Part shown: piece by piece, positions 13,132-25,926 of the stretch
How the letters are laid out: each line of letters opens with the position of its first letter
Numbering within the stretch: position 1 is the first letter of the stretch
Origin: Gymnopus androsaceus JB14
Taxonomy: Eukaryota > Basidiomycota > Agaricomycetes > Agaricales > Omphalotaceae
Reading direction: 5' to 3'
Assembly: GCA_009733575.1 (NCBI GenBank)
Contig: ML769538.1
Location: 101,525-165,524, forward strand
DNA length: 64,000 nt
Translations under genes and position numbers: made by a program
The notes under the pieces: model-generated
What the model saw: only the letters and a program-made list of their open reading frames with translations
The model's database searches: none
What the model was told of the DNA's origin: nothing

Positions 13132-14634
13132 TCATATGCTATTTTTTACATTCGTCAGAGTCTGCAGTTCATCTATTGGTCCGTCATTAGAGTCTCCTTC
13201 AGGCCCAATCACCTTTAGAACACTTCGAGCAGATGCAACAGCGTCTTCTAGGTCCGCTGCCAACATTGCTGTATTATCCGCTGGTCTAGAACGGACGATA
13301 TGGTTCCAGCAAGATTTGGCTCTTTCGAGAAGATGCAGACCTGCCAGATGAAATTAAATGACCTGGTAAAGCTAGAGAAGATGGAACCCACCAATCTGCG
13401 GATAATTGGGAGGATAAATAAGGGAATAGAGGGCAACAAGAGTCGAACTCGTTTCTACTACATCATCATAAGGCCCGTCGTGCAAAAAAGAAGCAGCGCT
13501 GAACTTGTCAGACAATATTGTAATAAATGATTCATGGAGTACGCATGCAAGGTCGGCCGGAAAGATTGAACTATCACCTGTTAGAAATGGACTTGTACCT
13601 GTACCCATTGACTTTACAAACTCCCTCAATCGCCAGCAGATATTCTGGAACTCCGCAGGTTCTGCGGGAGGTTCTGGAATAATCCCTACTTTTCGAACGA
13701 CCTTGCATGAAGAGCAAGAGCACATGAATCCATATGTCAACTGGAAGACAGCAGTCCGCGTCTGAAGCAGGGCTGGATCTAAATAGGGAACACAGATCTA
13801 GTAGGATGGGTAATTTGTCAAAGCAAAGTTGGAACTCGAGACAATGCCTGCAAGTACCTCTTCGCCTGCTGATATCGGCCGGAGAGCCACAACTTGCATT
13901 TTAAGTGGCTCATGCGTTTGGATGATGAATTTCATAGCAGCATTTGGCATACAAGAGTGGTTGAACAAGCGACTAGCCACGGGAAAAATTCCGTGTGCAT
14001 ATGTTTTTCGGAAATGAGAGTGGATGGAAAAGTTGTTATTTTCAAAACGAGCATAGAGGCCATCGACAAGTGTTTGGTCAAATGTGTGTCTGGGGCATAT
14101 TGGGGGAGCAGAACCCTCCACAGGACCGCATAAGAGCGACAGGAACGTTGATATTGGAATAGTTTCATCCCACTCCTTCACATCCACAGAAGACAGATGC
14201 GCGACTAGACTAGACAAAAGTAAAGCATCCATCTTCTTATGTGCTTCCAGAGCTTGAAACGCAGTAGAAGAGGTATACGCGTTATAGAGCTTGCAAATTT
14301 TTCGATGTCCAAACTTCCAATCCATGCTTTGACCTATATGGGAGCATTAGAGAAGATCAAGGGATTGAGACGAACTTCTACATGTCTGGTCGCAGTAAAA
14401 GAAGGATACACATCCAGTACACCGCTTGAGAGAGCCGAGACTAGATAGACGATGACAATGATCACATCGTTGGCCTTTTTCTGAGGGCAAAAGCACATTC
14501 ACGAAAGAAGAAGTAGAGAGAATAACGCTCCCTGCTGCGAATGGATTCTTTGCCATGCATCTACTCCTTGCGCCAGGAAAGGGTTCCAGGTAAATATTAA
14601 TCTTTTCGAGATCGGCATCCAAGTTGAAGGGCAT
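13132..14634 (-). CDS. SET and MYND domain protein (SMYD-like lysine methyltransferase)
   Basis: Predicted protein-lysine methyltransferase (family knowledge). Exons are 14634-14382, 14333-13858, 13797-13392 and 13340-13132, with consistent phases. The split SET domain starts in the first ~45 residues (ARSRCMAKNPFAAGSVIL). A complete MYND zinc finger follows: CDHC, CTGC, YCDQTCQ, then HRKIC, all eight ligands. The second half of SET has NHSCMPNAAM (cofactor-binding NHSC motif) and ALRPISAGEEICVPYLD. A post-SET cysteine cluster (YGFMCSCSSCKV) and a C-terminal helical region end it. The start is the ATG before PFNLDADLEK; upstream in-frame codons would run into the LSM6 gene. Confidence 0.88.
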
Positions 14635-14691
14635 GATGGAAGAGTGGGCGCTCAATTTAGAAGCGCTCAACATTCTTCGACCGTCACCATC
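14635..14691. promoter_or_regulatory. 57-bp divergent gap between SMYD-like and LSM6 start codons
   Basis: The start codons of the minus-strand SMYD-like gene (14634) and the plus-strand LSM6 gene (14692) are only 57 bp apart. At least one transcript must therefore begin inside this gap or within the neighbouring gene. No clear TATA box is visible, so a shared, TATA-less bidirectional promoter is inferred. Confidence 0.5.
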
Positions 14692-15091
14692 ATGGACGAA
14701 TCTCCTCCTCCTCCAGACAACCAGTCTCCTCCTCCCCCACTGCCTCCTACGGGCCACACAGGCTCACCTACCGACTTTCTGAAAGGTGTAGTTGGAAAGA
14801 AAGTTATTGTTCGTCTCAATTCTGGAGTTGATTACAGAGGTAATCTTTTACTTTTACTTATGTTTATCGACCTGATTCAAATTATATATCCAGGGGTTCT
14901 TTCGTGTCTTGATGGATATATGAACATTGCACTAGAGCAAACGGAGGAACACGTTGAGGGTAAAATTACGAACCGGTATGGGGACGCATTCATCCGTGGA
15001 AACAATGGTGAGCGACTAATCTTATATGGCCAATTGCGCGACCTGATTTCTGCATTAAGTCCTTTACATTTCAGCAGCTGAAGAGCTGTAA
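14692..15091 (+). CDS. LSM6: U6 snRNA-associated Sm-like protein LSm6
   Basis: Subunit of the LSm1-7 (cytosolic mRNA decay) and LSm2-8 (nuclear U6 snRNP) rings (family knowledge). Exons are 14692-14839, 14894-15007 and 15060-15091. A ~25-residue Pro-rich leader (PPPPLPP) precedes the Sm1 motif (DFLKGVVGKKVIVRLNSG, DYRGVLSCLDGYMNIAL) and the Sm2 motif (GDAFIRGNNVLYISA). The last exon is tiny: VLYISAAEEL and a stop. The alternative of reading through the last intron gives a non-family ending and is rejected. Confidence 0.93.
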
Positions 15092-15476
15092 CATTGTATT
15101 CCCAATTTATGCGGAAATCTCACAGAAAACTTGCGCGATTGATCAAGCCCGTCGCCGGTCTTGTTCTTCTCTGGATCTAGGCCGGAAGCTTCTGTTATCT
15201 TAGAGGCCACTTTCGAAACTCAAAAAAAACGGTGAAACGTTGGTAGTCTCTCGGGAGACTATTCGAACATCCGAGATCTGGTCTACTCTATAGGTTGTAT
15301 AATTACTGTTGTAAACGGACCTGGTCTTGTATACGAACTGATTTTTGCCCGAAACTGGATGTCCACACGGTCACCACGGCTGTATCTCGCAATCGCTGTC
15401 AATACCAGTCTCGCTAGCCGAAGTATTTTTACAAACAGGAAATACTCGTAACTACTCTAACTGCTTATGATTCTCA

Positions 15477-18400
15477 TCAAGAGTCCCAGATCGCGCCAAA
15501 TGCTATGTGGCAGGGAAGAAATAAGGTCAGAGTCTAGAGAGATCGGAGCAAGACGAACCTGGGATTCCCCTACTCTTCATTGCGTACACCACCTTGCGAG
15601 TCAAATTCGGATTCGATATGATGCATACGGCCTCTGCATTGAAATCTTTATACAGCTCGTAGATCAGCCTGACCATGTCCGGCTTTCCATCCTTGCGCGT
15701 ATCTAGTAAATCATATCCTTCAAGCTTCGGTTTAAACGAGGAAAATATCTACGAACCATGCAGCACAGCGTCGGGTGCGGCCTCGAGAATCGAATCAACT
15801 AAATCATTTCCAAAGGTCTTCCTCACGTCCGGAGAAGTCCACAGTAAACGCAGAGGGACTTTTCTCGCAAGAATTACAGGAGCACAAGGTCCGTATACCT
15901 GCCGTCGATGCCGATGAGCTGTAAGATTGTTTCTTTGACCAAATTTGGGCTCACCGCTTCCTGTGGCCACCAATATGATGCGTTTGAATAGTGCCGCAAT
16001 TCGTAGCACTCCGTAAGTTGGTATGCTTCTAACCCATAAGTGGGTTGGAGGGTTCAGGATCTGTTTCGAGGTCCAATCACTAATAACGGGGTCTGTCCAG
16101 TAACCTTTATCGGAGTACCTATGAAGTGTGACATACCCTGCCTTTGACACGACCAGAGAGTAACCTGGTTTGCCCGGTTCGTTGATTGTAGCGAAACCAT
16201 GCCATTCCATCAGCGGATTATCGCTGATACGAGTGAAATGCCCAGGTTTTGTGGTGACTGAAAAATGAGTGCTCAGTGAGAATGCTGGCTTATACAACTA
16301 GTTATCCTTGCCATAATCGAAGTACAATCTGACAGCGTGGTCAGACAGAACCACACTTCGCACTGGTACCTTTCGAAGCTGTAGCCAAGGAAGTACGATC
16401 AAACCTGTGATAGGTTATAAGGGGGTTATAAGAAACAGTCAGCCTTAGAAACAAGGCCGGTACTGCTCACCTGTGAGAACAAGTAGCAGCCAAAATGCCG
16501 CAGACTTGACCAAGGAAATAGAAAGCGATTGATGCGGTGGTTTGTAGTCATTGGTTAGGAGAAGGACCTGCATTCCAAATTCAATGCATATATAGCGAGA
16601 GTAGGCTTAAGCTAATAACCTGGCACCAAACTAGCAACGTAGCGGTCCAGCCGAGAAAGCGATGGACGCGTCTGTACACACTGATCAACAGACAGTCACG
16701 AAAGCCAGCGAAAGCGCTCACTCGAAGGCATTATGCCTCTTGGATCGAAGTGTAGGATATGCAAACAACACGATTCCCAAGAGAAATATCAGGATGCAGT
16801 ATGTCACGCCTAGGGTTGCCCGAGACACCTTCGAGAACGCGTCAAGATATCCTCAGGATGCAGACAAAAAGCTCACATTTCCCCCATGGATTACTTCTTG
16901 GGTAGCCTTCACAGTGAAAAATACGAGCCAGACCACTCCCGCGATGGCACAAGAGCTATGGAGACCGCCGATATGGTAAACTTCTGCAACACGACTCCTA
17001 AGAGTTCTAATCAGCACGACAGAAATGAATCATTGTGATTTAACGAGCCTTATATAAAGCGGCCAACTAAGCAAAACGGTTAGAGAATTTTTGTTGATAC
17101 ATGCATGGAAGAAATACTCACGAAGTCGGAACAGAGCAGCAAAAGAAGAAAAAAGCATTCACTACCCTTCCTTCGCGCATTGAAATCGAAACGAGCAAAT
17201 TGGCAATAACTATTTCACCAAGCTTGATAACGGTCGTACCCCGCACGGCGAAAAAAATGACAATGGCAAGGTTGACAATAAATACAATTCCGAAAAGACG
17301 TCGATAAAGGGAGAAAACTCGGTGTCGAAAGTTTCGAATGATAGGGCCTTGAGCTTTGATAGGAATGGAGTCGTCGTATGCAGGACGCAACCTGGGAGCT
17401 CCTGCAAATCGAGTGTATACGGGAGGTGGTAACTCGAGCGGCATTTCTCCCTTCTCGACAAGTACATCCATTGTAGCCTTCTCAGAATCCACTGGGTTAT
17501 TAGAATTCTCTCTGGCGGTTTCATCAAGAGCGAGCTGCCGAAGAGCTTTTTTGTCGGTCTTCATATTACTGTATATACACAGAATTAGACTCCGGTTAGG
17601 GTAAGTATTATGACTTACGAGGTCTTAGGAAGTTCCTGTATCACCATAAGGCGAGTGGGAACAGCGTAATATGGTTGAATTTTAGCTGTATCCAATAGAA
17701 CTGTTTCAGATTTGACTGTATCTGGGGCCACAAACCCCCAAAGAACGTTATCCACCAAGAGAGCAGCAGCTACGCTGACCCCCGGAGAGCTCTTGTGAAC
17801 GCTGTTAACAAACGATATGTAAACTAAGCTGCTCACGTACCTCTAGAGCCGCAGCTACACCATCTAGCTCGACTCTGAAACCCTGTTGCAGTTATTCGGG
17901 TCAGACAAAAGAAGTAAATATTATTCGAGTACAGACCTTAACTTTGACCTGATCATCTCTCCTTCCAAGATGCTCCAAAGTTCCATCTGGTCGCCAACGG
18001 CTGCATTAACGATCAGTGTTGGGTTGAAGTTATTTTCGAAACAATCTTACCCCAAATCACCGGTGTTGAACATCAGCGAGCTATATGGGTTGTAAGCATT
18101 ATACTAATCTTAAGAGGAAAGGAAAAGTACGAACCCATCATTTACGAAGATGTCAGAGAGGTATCTTTCCATTGTCTTGCTGGGAAGGTTCAAGTACCCT
18201 TCGGTAGTCTGTTCCAGCAGGTAATAGCAAGATCGACACAGAATTAATTACCTTTGGTTATCCCTGCACCTCCAGCCCACATGAGTCCAGTTTGACCGAT
18301 TGGTAAAGGCTCCAAGTCATCACCAAGCACGTAGACGTTGTTGTTTGGTGTTGGTTTTCCTATATTCACAGTTTCACCTGGGTGATGCAACTGCATCGTG

Positions 18401-19631
18401 TTGACAATTGTAATCTTGGGTCAAGTAAGTTTCAAATGATTCTTTAAATTTTAGATGAAATGTTACTTACCTCCGTCGGTCCACAGCAGTTATAGAACTG
18501 TAAAGCTTTGGCCCACTTGTCTGCCAGTCCTAAGCATGGTATCGTCCAAGTTAATTCATTTCAGATGTAACGATTTGCTCACCTTGCGGACATGCTTCAC
18601 CGGCCACGGCTATACGTTTGATATTGGGATAAGAAGATGGTTCGTGAGGGACTAGCATCGATGGAGTGTCAATAACAACGTCTACAGTCTCCAGAACGGC
18701 TTTCCAATCTCTGGATGTCTTTCCTCTCAAACACAGTGTGGCGCCGTTGCAGAGACTACCAAGTATTTCCTACAATATCTCGTTAGCGTTAGCGAGAGAA
18801 AACACCTTCGGGTGATATATACCCAAGCAGCCATATCAAACCCGATATTCATCAACTGTGATACTCGAACTCCAGGCCCCATTTTCAGATTTCCCGGAGA
18901 GAGACACACCACTAAGTCCAGTGAGCGTAAGTACTGATTTAGCAGATGCGAACTCACAATTGGTCACATTTCCATGCTTCACTTCAACGCCTTTAGGTAC
19001 ACCTGTAGTAGCCTAGAAGGGGAGCTTCAGCTACTATACTAGTCCTAAAATCGATAATACTCTTACTCACCGCTTGTGTAAATCACATAGACACTGTCTT
19101 CTGCTACTGACGAATCACCACTAAAAGGCTTTTTACACATAGAGGAATCGGTGCATTCACATGCAAATTCATCCAGAAAGACGACCGGCACCACACTGCT
19201 CTCCAAGCGATCGCTGAATTTACGGAAAGTGAGAACAGCAGGAGGCCTTCGAATCATGCAGCACATGCTGGATGGTAGTCCTCGACGCAACATTTCCATC
19301 CAAAGGCACGTAGGCGGCGCCAGCTTTGAGTATAGCCAGGATAGCGACAACCATCGAGATGGAACGTTCGACGAGTAAGCAGACTCGAGAATGTCGTTCA
19401 ATCCCGAGAGACTGGGAGAGTCGGACTGAAAGACAACTAGATTGTCTATCAAGCTCCGCATAGGTGATTTTACTCAGTGAAATCCTGGACAGCGATGCTA
19501 TCCGGACTAGAAGACGCGCATGATTCGAAAGCATGATGCACGCACTGGAAGGGAGCAGCGATAGCGTCGCCGAAGCCAAATTCCACAAAGGAAACACGAT
19601 CGCCCACGGGAAGCGATTCAAGAAGTTGCAT
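15477..19631 (-). pseudogene. NRPS-like membrane adenylating protein with several frame breaks (decayed gene or assembly indels)
   Basis: The recognisable order is an adenylation domain, then transmembrane helices, then a ferric-reductase-like FAD/NAD(P) module. This is a known fungal NRPS-like architecture of uncertain product. The A domain shows ITYAELDR, KAGAAYVPLDG, YVIYTSG, MNIGFDMAAWEILGS, YNCCGPTE, NTGDLGRWRPDGTLEHLGR and the lysine motif NMKTDKKALRQLAL. Membrane segments lie near 17.5-16.4 kb (LYRRLFGIVFIVNLAI). The reductase end includes GHFTRISDNPLMEWHGFA, APVILARKVPLRLLW and a family-typical terminus FGAIWDS. About 19 introns are intact. The frame breaks near 19467-19471, near 19243, at the YTSG(TT)G motif near 19009-19014 (TTG lost unless one base is extra) and near 15892-15894. 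One further intron donor reads GCTCGT. As written it cannot make a full protein. Confidence 0.72.
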
Positions 19632-20310
19632 GTTAGGGTAGATGCAGACGTAGTTGAGGTGTTATCCCGATAGGAATAAGACCTACGGCGGGTTTTATTA
19701 TCCAGCTGCATTCACAACAGCCTGTCACGTAGACAACAATTTAAGATAGCAGATTTAAGCTTGACCGACGAAAAACCGTGCAGTTTGCCCGTTAATGTCC
19801 AAATGAAGACGATATAGCCGCACAAAGATGACTGTCTGTAATTCTGAATCAATTATGTGCTATTAAAATTCTTCGGTGATAGTATTAGGCAGCCATATCG
19901 ATAGCTATATCGAGAATATCGATGCAATAGCGCGTGGTGGAATAAATTTGGCTGTATCACAGTGAAAGGAACGAAGAAGAGGAATGAACGTCACGTTTTC
20001 GCGTGGTCGGTTGGTGGTCGGCAACAAGTTGACGATGCTTACGCTTGGCTCGAGGAACAATTCATACAGACGTTTCATAGTCGGTTTATTCTCAAGAAAT
20101 GCAAGAAATGTGGATGCAATTTATAATGGGAATTGTAAAATATCTGTGATAGTTGTGTCGATATGAGATTCGACAGAGCAAGCGGCTGGTATAGTACACT
20201 GCGTTACTGCAAAAAATTGATACTTAAGCTTGAAGCATGATATAGTCCGAGATGAGCAAAACACGAGGCAAATGCAAAGCAGCCAAGACACGGAGAAAAT
20301 ACCGAGAAAA
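19632..20310. other. Intergenic region
   Basis: About 680 bp between the 5' end of the NRPS-like gene and the 3' end of RAD50. No gene is supported. It should hold the promoter of the NRPS-like gene and the RAD50 3' region. Confidence 0.55.
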
Positions 20311-23300
20311 CTACCGAATCCTTTGTCGCTCTGTCGTGGATTTTTGTCGGGCATCTCGAGAAACACGCCTATGGAAAAGGTCAGCCGATGCTCTAGTAGT
20401 AATATTCATACTTGCCAATAGTATTCCATAACATCGCTCTGGCCTAGCTTGCGCAAAAAGTTCTCGTCATGAGTAATGATTATAAGTTGGAAGTTGGCAT
20501 GGTTCTTCCGCTCGTTGATGATACTGCCAGGAAATCAGTGATAGCCGAACCGAAACTGACACGACTTACTCTACAAGACTCGAAGCCAGAGCTTCAATAT
20601 TTTCAGTGTCGAGAGCATTCGTTGGCTCATCCAAGGCAAGGATACCACAATTTTGGCCAAACGAGTCGGAGAGGGCTAGTCGAATGATGATAGAGGCCAG
20701 CATCTTCTGTCCAGCTGAGCATCGTCCTCGCATGTCCATCTCGACCTGATCTTTAGTCATTACAACCTTTTTGAAAGTCAGCGCCATAGCGGTATCGGAG
20801 AAATGTGAAAGCAGCGCACTCGATAGTTGTAAGAACGTTTGGAAACTCCACCCTCAACGTCGGACCGAATCTTAATCCCGTCGATATCTACAAGTCAAAC
20901 GTCAACTCAAAAGTCGGAGGCTCTTCGGATACAAGGGCTCACCAGTGCCCTGATAAGTTTTGTTCCAGAGATGCCTCATCGTGTCATTGACTTCTTCCAT
21001 CTTCAAAGTGTGATACTTCATGATAGCACTGGAAGGCAAGCGTCACATATTGGGTAAGGTGAAAGAGATTCAACTTACTTCTCCAGGGCCTTTGCGTACT
21101 TCTCCAGGTCATTGTTTGCCATGTCGGACATCTGTGTATTCAAATTTAGGTGCAAACAACGTTATCGCTCGAAAAACAGATACCTTGACTTTGATAAGCT
21201 GATCAGTGTACTTTTTGTTGGCGTCCTTATATTCTTTGGCATCCGTCTCCCAGAGTTCGAGTTGGGACTTATGAGAACTGATTTCGCCTCCGATATGAGA
21301 GAACTAGATATAGATAAGCGAATGAGAAGCTAAAGAGGAATTCAGGTAGACCTTGTTCTGCAGCTTATCCTCTCTATCCTTCGCAACTTTCCACTTCTCG
21401 TTGAAAGTACGCTTAGCTCTGGCGGCCTCTTCCATATCATAGGAATCGATCTCGGCCTGTGCCACCTCGATTTGTCTGATGACTTTTCGTAGGCGAATGT
21501 TCTCTCGGAGATTGGAAAGGCTGGAACCGCTTTCGTTGATCACTTTGTCGATTTGAGCTATCCTGTTTCGAGCTTCTTCTACCTGCTTCTCGAATTTCTT
21601 GATCTCGGAAGTAGACTCGTCGAGCAAAGCCTGTTGGGCGCGAAGTTTCTGTTCTCGCTTCCCTTGAACATATCTGAAGAGATGGGCAAATATAGATACA
21701 GACATAGGGAGACAAGATTATCTTACCTCTCGACGTGTTTTTGGGTATCGGCGAGCTTGTCTGCACTCCGATTCAATTGTTGAGCAAGATCTGAGGCACT
21801 CGACAATTTCCCGTCCAGGTCTCGTTGCCGGGTTTTGTGCTCGGCGTCAAGAGCATCGATAGGTCCTTGAGCTTCAGCAATGCGTTGATCTGCGGCCTAT
21901 AATAGCTTGCATTGGCTTATGATATAAGCCAGGGAGGGGATAGATTCACCTTCATTTGTTCCGACATTTCGGCAATATCGATCTTCCACTGTTCGATCTG
22001 CTTTTCGAGATTCTCCTTTTCCTTGATTTTGCCGTTAATCTTGGTAGACTCGAGCTCCAATCTGTGTAGGTCGCCTTCAGTAGTCCGTTGAGCGGCATTT
22101 CTGGCGATCACGCTCCCTCATCCAGCCATTGCTCTCTTTATCGAGCGCACGACTAGTAAGAAAAGATGAGCTGCTGAGAAATAGTTCAACACAGCAACAG
22201 AAACGCACATTTGGCTGGACAGAACATCGATCTCTCCTTGAATATCCTCCGTACTTTTCGTCGAACCGGTTGATGCAAGTTCGGTCTCTAGACTCTCAAC
22301 TTCCTGCTTCAAACGGTTCACTTCCTTTTGCAGTCTTGCTATCGTCTTGCCAGACTCCCGGAGCGACTGGACATCTTGTAATTCTCCCTTGATCGTTTCC
22401 AGCTTGGAAGAAGCCTGGAAGATAATGTGAGAAGAGATTCTACAAAGATCAAAGAGATTCAACTTGCTCGGTCAGCAGCATCCCTGGCCTCTTCGACCGC
22501 GGTCTCACATTGAGCGACTTGTTCTTCCGTTTCTGGGATATCCTTAAACTTCAGCGTGTCCAAAGTCACCTGGGTAGGGCGTAATCCCTGCAACCGTGCA
22601 ACCTCTTCCTCCCAGTCCTCTACGTGGTCTTTTGCTTCTTTCGCTTTCGAGTTGGACGATTTCTTGATTTCTTCTTTCAACTAGGAAATCGTTAACTTCA
22701 AGACAGAGGGTAGCGAAAATATAAACGACTAACGTATTTCTCGAAAACGCGAAGTTCGTCGTCGTCCATATGACGGTTACAGGCAGTGCATTTCTTCTTC
22801 TGTTTTCCGTCCTTGAGAAGCCGCTCGTAAATCTTGGCCGCTCCTGTACCGCTTTCGAATTCACTACAACAGATGTGAGCTATGAAGAAGAATATTGTGT
22901 AAGATCACTAACTCTCGAGCGAGTTTCAATTGGTCGATTGCATCCGTAATGGATTCCTCCAACGTGTTCTTTTCATAGCTGCCCTTCATTTTACGTTCAG
23001 CATCTAATAAAATCATTCATGGTCAGTCCTACTATCAAAATGGAGTGGAAACGCACCCCTTAAATCTCTTTGTTTCAATCTGAGGACACTCTTCTTCTCA
23101 CTCAGTACCGCCTCAGCCTGCTGGAAGGCACCCGTAGCAGTACTAGCATTGGATTCTACATCTTCTTGTTCACGCTTCTTCTGGCTGTAAATTTGAGTTA
23201 GCGCACGAAAACAGCCCTAAAGATTTAAAGTCGCAATTACTTTGCAACGTCCTCAATGTCCTTCGCAATCGAGTCAATCGCAGCTGATTTGCCTGTAAGT

Positions 23301-25368
23301 TTCTTGAATTTGATATCGGCAGCATCAAAACTGAAAGAAGTCAGACAAGAATAAATGTAAGAAAAGGAAAAACAGACGTCTCTTCAATATCAGTCTTCTT
23401 GGATTTCATTTCTTTACGCTTCAGGTTCAAGTTTGCACGAGACTCGGCTTCTCTGTTGAGCATCATAAACTCTTGGTTGAGTTTGTCGCGTTTGTTCTCG
23501 GCAACGGCCTTCTTATCTGCATTCTCTGAGAGTTTTTCGTCGTAGTTGGCGGTCTTGAAATCACTCTTCAGCTTCTCCAGGCGACGAGTCTTTTCTTCGA
23601 TATCTCCCAGAATGATCTTGCGCTGACCGGGAAGCTCTTGCTTGTTTTCGAGATCACTTTCACCTTTCGTGATGGCGACTAGTGCGTTCCGCCTAAAGCA
23701 ATGAATATGAGGAAAGCGGCAGGCTCAGGAAAGTAAAGGCATACGATTTTCTGACGAAGAGAGGTGCGATCAGCTTTGTATTTCTCTGCTGCCGCCGTGA
23801 GCTTTCGGGACTTTGCATTGTATTCCTCCTGTTGGACTTCCTTTCCATCTGGTAACAACGTGCCGTTTGACATTAGAACCAGGGAAAATGACCAGAGTTC
23901 ATACCTGCAATGCCTCCAGTTCATTGTTCTGCTTTCGCTTCAAATCATCCAGCCGTGATATGAATTCCAAGACTGTGGGTCCATCCAGCGGCTCCTGACC
24001 AAAATTACCGATGCCAAACTTTGCTCCAATGTCCCTTATGAGCTGTTCGCGATCTTTTAATCGTTGTTGTTGGTGCTAAATTTGGATAAGAAACCCAGCA
24101 ATACCAAGTGAAAGCCCGTGCGTACCTTGGCTTCCGTGTTCAATCCTGACACTTCGTCAACAAGCACCTCACGAGATTTTCGGCTGTTGCTCAACTCTTC
24201 TTCGCTGTCCTGTAGCTGAGCCTCTTCAGTCCTCCGTAGCTGCTTCTGTGCGCTGATATTCTCATCGAACCGCTCGACGCGCTGTCGCAGTTCGTCCTCC
24301 GAACCTGTAAACAATGTCAACGGCGAAAAAAAGGAAAGAATCTGGGTTGTAAATACGTACCTTTTATTTCAGGCACGTTTATGCGCGTATTTGCCAAGTC
24401 CTCCTTCAAGATTTTCTGTGTCTCCTCGAGGTTTTCGACCTTGATGTAAATCTCTCGGAACCGAGTCGCCTGTTGATGGTATTTGTTGTTCGCGTCGACG
24501 AACCTCGTCGTACTCCTTCTTCGTTTCTTCATAGCTATTTCCTTTGCATGAATAGTGTTACTGAGCTCGGAGATACGCGCGCGAAGTTTATCGGCGTGGG
24601 CTTTCTCCCTTGACAAACTCTCAAGCCGTTCCTTTTCAGCTTTCAGCTCGGCTACTCGGTCTTTGCGAAGGCCTCTGATGTTTTCGAGAGCCTTTGTGTA
24701 TCTTTGAAAGCACATCGTAAGCTTTCAGCCAAAAAGTATTTGCGTCAAGCTCACCTCGTTGCCTCGAATATATCATCGAATTTCTTTTTGAGCGCAGAAG
24801 GCTCAGCAAGCGGCCAATACGAGTCTTCCTTGGTGACAGAAAATGACGTTTTCCAGAACGGCTTTCGAGACACCTAGTAACTGAGGAATCTCATTGTCCA
24901 TTTCAGCGCACTTGGTCGAAATCACAGCTCTCTGCGTGTATGTTTAGATTGGACCATTAGATAGCAAACGATAAAACATACCTTGTTACTCTTCTCTCCG
25001 TTATCATCCTCGACAGCCAAAATACTCTCAAGCGTCTTCATGGTCAACCCTGCAGTCTTTTTCGCCGTCACACTCAGATTCCTCACAGCAAGCATCCTCG
25101 ATCCATTCGCGGCGAAGAACCGAAGTTTGACCTGAGCCTTGACCTCCTTCTCGTTGGCCATCTTTGGGTCGTGAACGAATGCACCACCGCGAGTATTAGG
25201 AGGCTGGTCTCCAGTCGTAGCGTACTTTAAACATTCGATGATAGTCGTTTTGCCACTGCCATTATGGCCAACGATCACAGTAACAGGAGAAAAGAATTCG
25301 ATGACAGAGATTTGTTTATCGTCGAAAGACCGTATGCCACGGATTGCTAGCTTGCTTAATGAAGCCAT
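20311..25368 (-). CDS. RAD50: DNA double-strand-break repair ATPase Rad50
   Basis: SMC-like ATPase of the Mre11-Rad50-Nbs1 complex in the nucleus (family knowledge). It starts at 25368 with [15 protein letters not shown]. Walker A is [20 protein letters not shown]. The Q-loop region reads VIFCHQ([10 protein letters not shown]). Long coiled coils flank the zinc hook CTAC at ~22.8 kb. The ABC signature is [15 protein letters not shown], Walker B is [13 protein letters not shown] and the end is [20 protein letters not shown]...[13 protein letters not shown]. There are about 20 exons, several joined by GC-AG introns. The translation is broken by single-base shifts: one extra base at 24828-24829 inside the HQEDSYW motif, a -1/+1 pair bounding 24500-24536, a missing base at the donor near 23904 with an extra one near 23686, and an extra A at 22098-22100. 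In an essential-type gene this points to assembly indels rather than loss. Confidence 0.9.
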
Positions 25369-25594
25369 GAAGAACGATGCAAAGATGATGAAGCCTGTGA
25401 CTTTCGCGTTGCGTGAGTGTAACGTGAGTATGAGTCAGAGACGAGCGCCACGAGCGCTAAACTTGGTCGCGTTATTGATGAGAAGAGGCTACGATATTTC
25501 GTGAACGATGCATAAGCTCAAGAGATATTCATCGTCGAACAAGAGCCCTTGCTTTCTCCCATACAAAAAAAACCAACTAGAATCACCTCAAGTA

Positions 25595-25688
25595 CTCCCT
25601 GGCTGGGAGTCGAACCCAGCTTTCGCGCGTACAGTCCCATCCCCTTGATCATGACAAGCGCGTGTACTAACCGATATACTACCAGGGA
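25595..25688 (-). tRNA. tRNA-Asp (anticodon GTC) with a 22-nt intron
   Basis: The 7-bp acceptor stem pairs TCCCTGG with CCAGGGA, with discriminator G. The D-arm is normal. The anticodon stem CGCGC/GCGCG encloses loop TTGTCA-C, with a 22-nt intron after position 37. The T-arm is CTGGG-TTCGACT-CCCAG. Mature length is 72 nt. It lies between RAD50 and an F-box gene. Confidence 0.9.
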
Positions 25689-25926
25689 CTGAATCGTGTG
25701 ACGTGATTCTGTAAATATCACTCTCCCCTGTTGACCGTTCCCAGTTGTGTAAGTTGAATCACATCTATTTGCTCAGCTCATGCAAGCCAATGAAATCTTA
25801 ATAAATATGTAGATTGAGTACTAGCAGTCCTGATTCATGGTTCGAAAGTTGAGAGTAGTTCGCTTTCTAGGAAACCTGGAGACCTTGACAGGCTCATCAT
25901 TCTACAGCTCAAGCCGTTTAGCCAAG

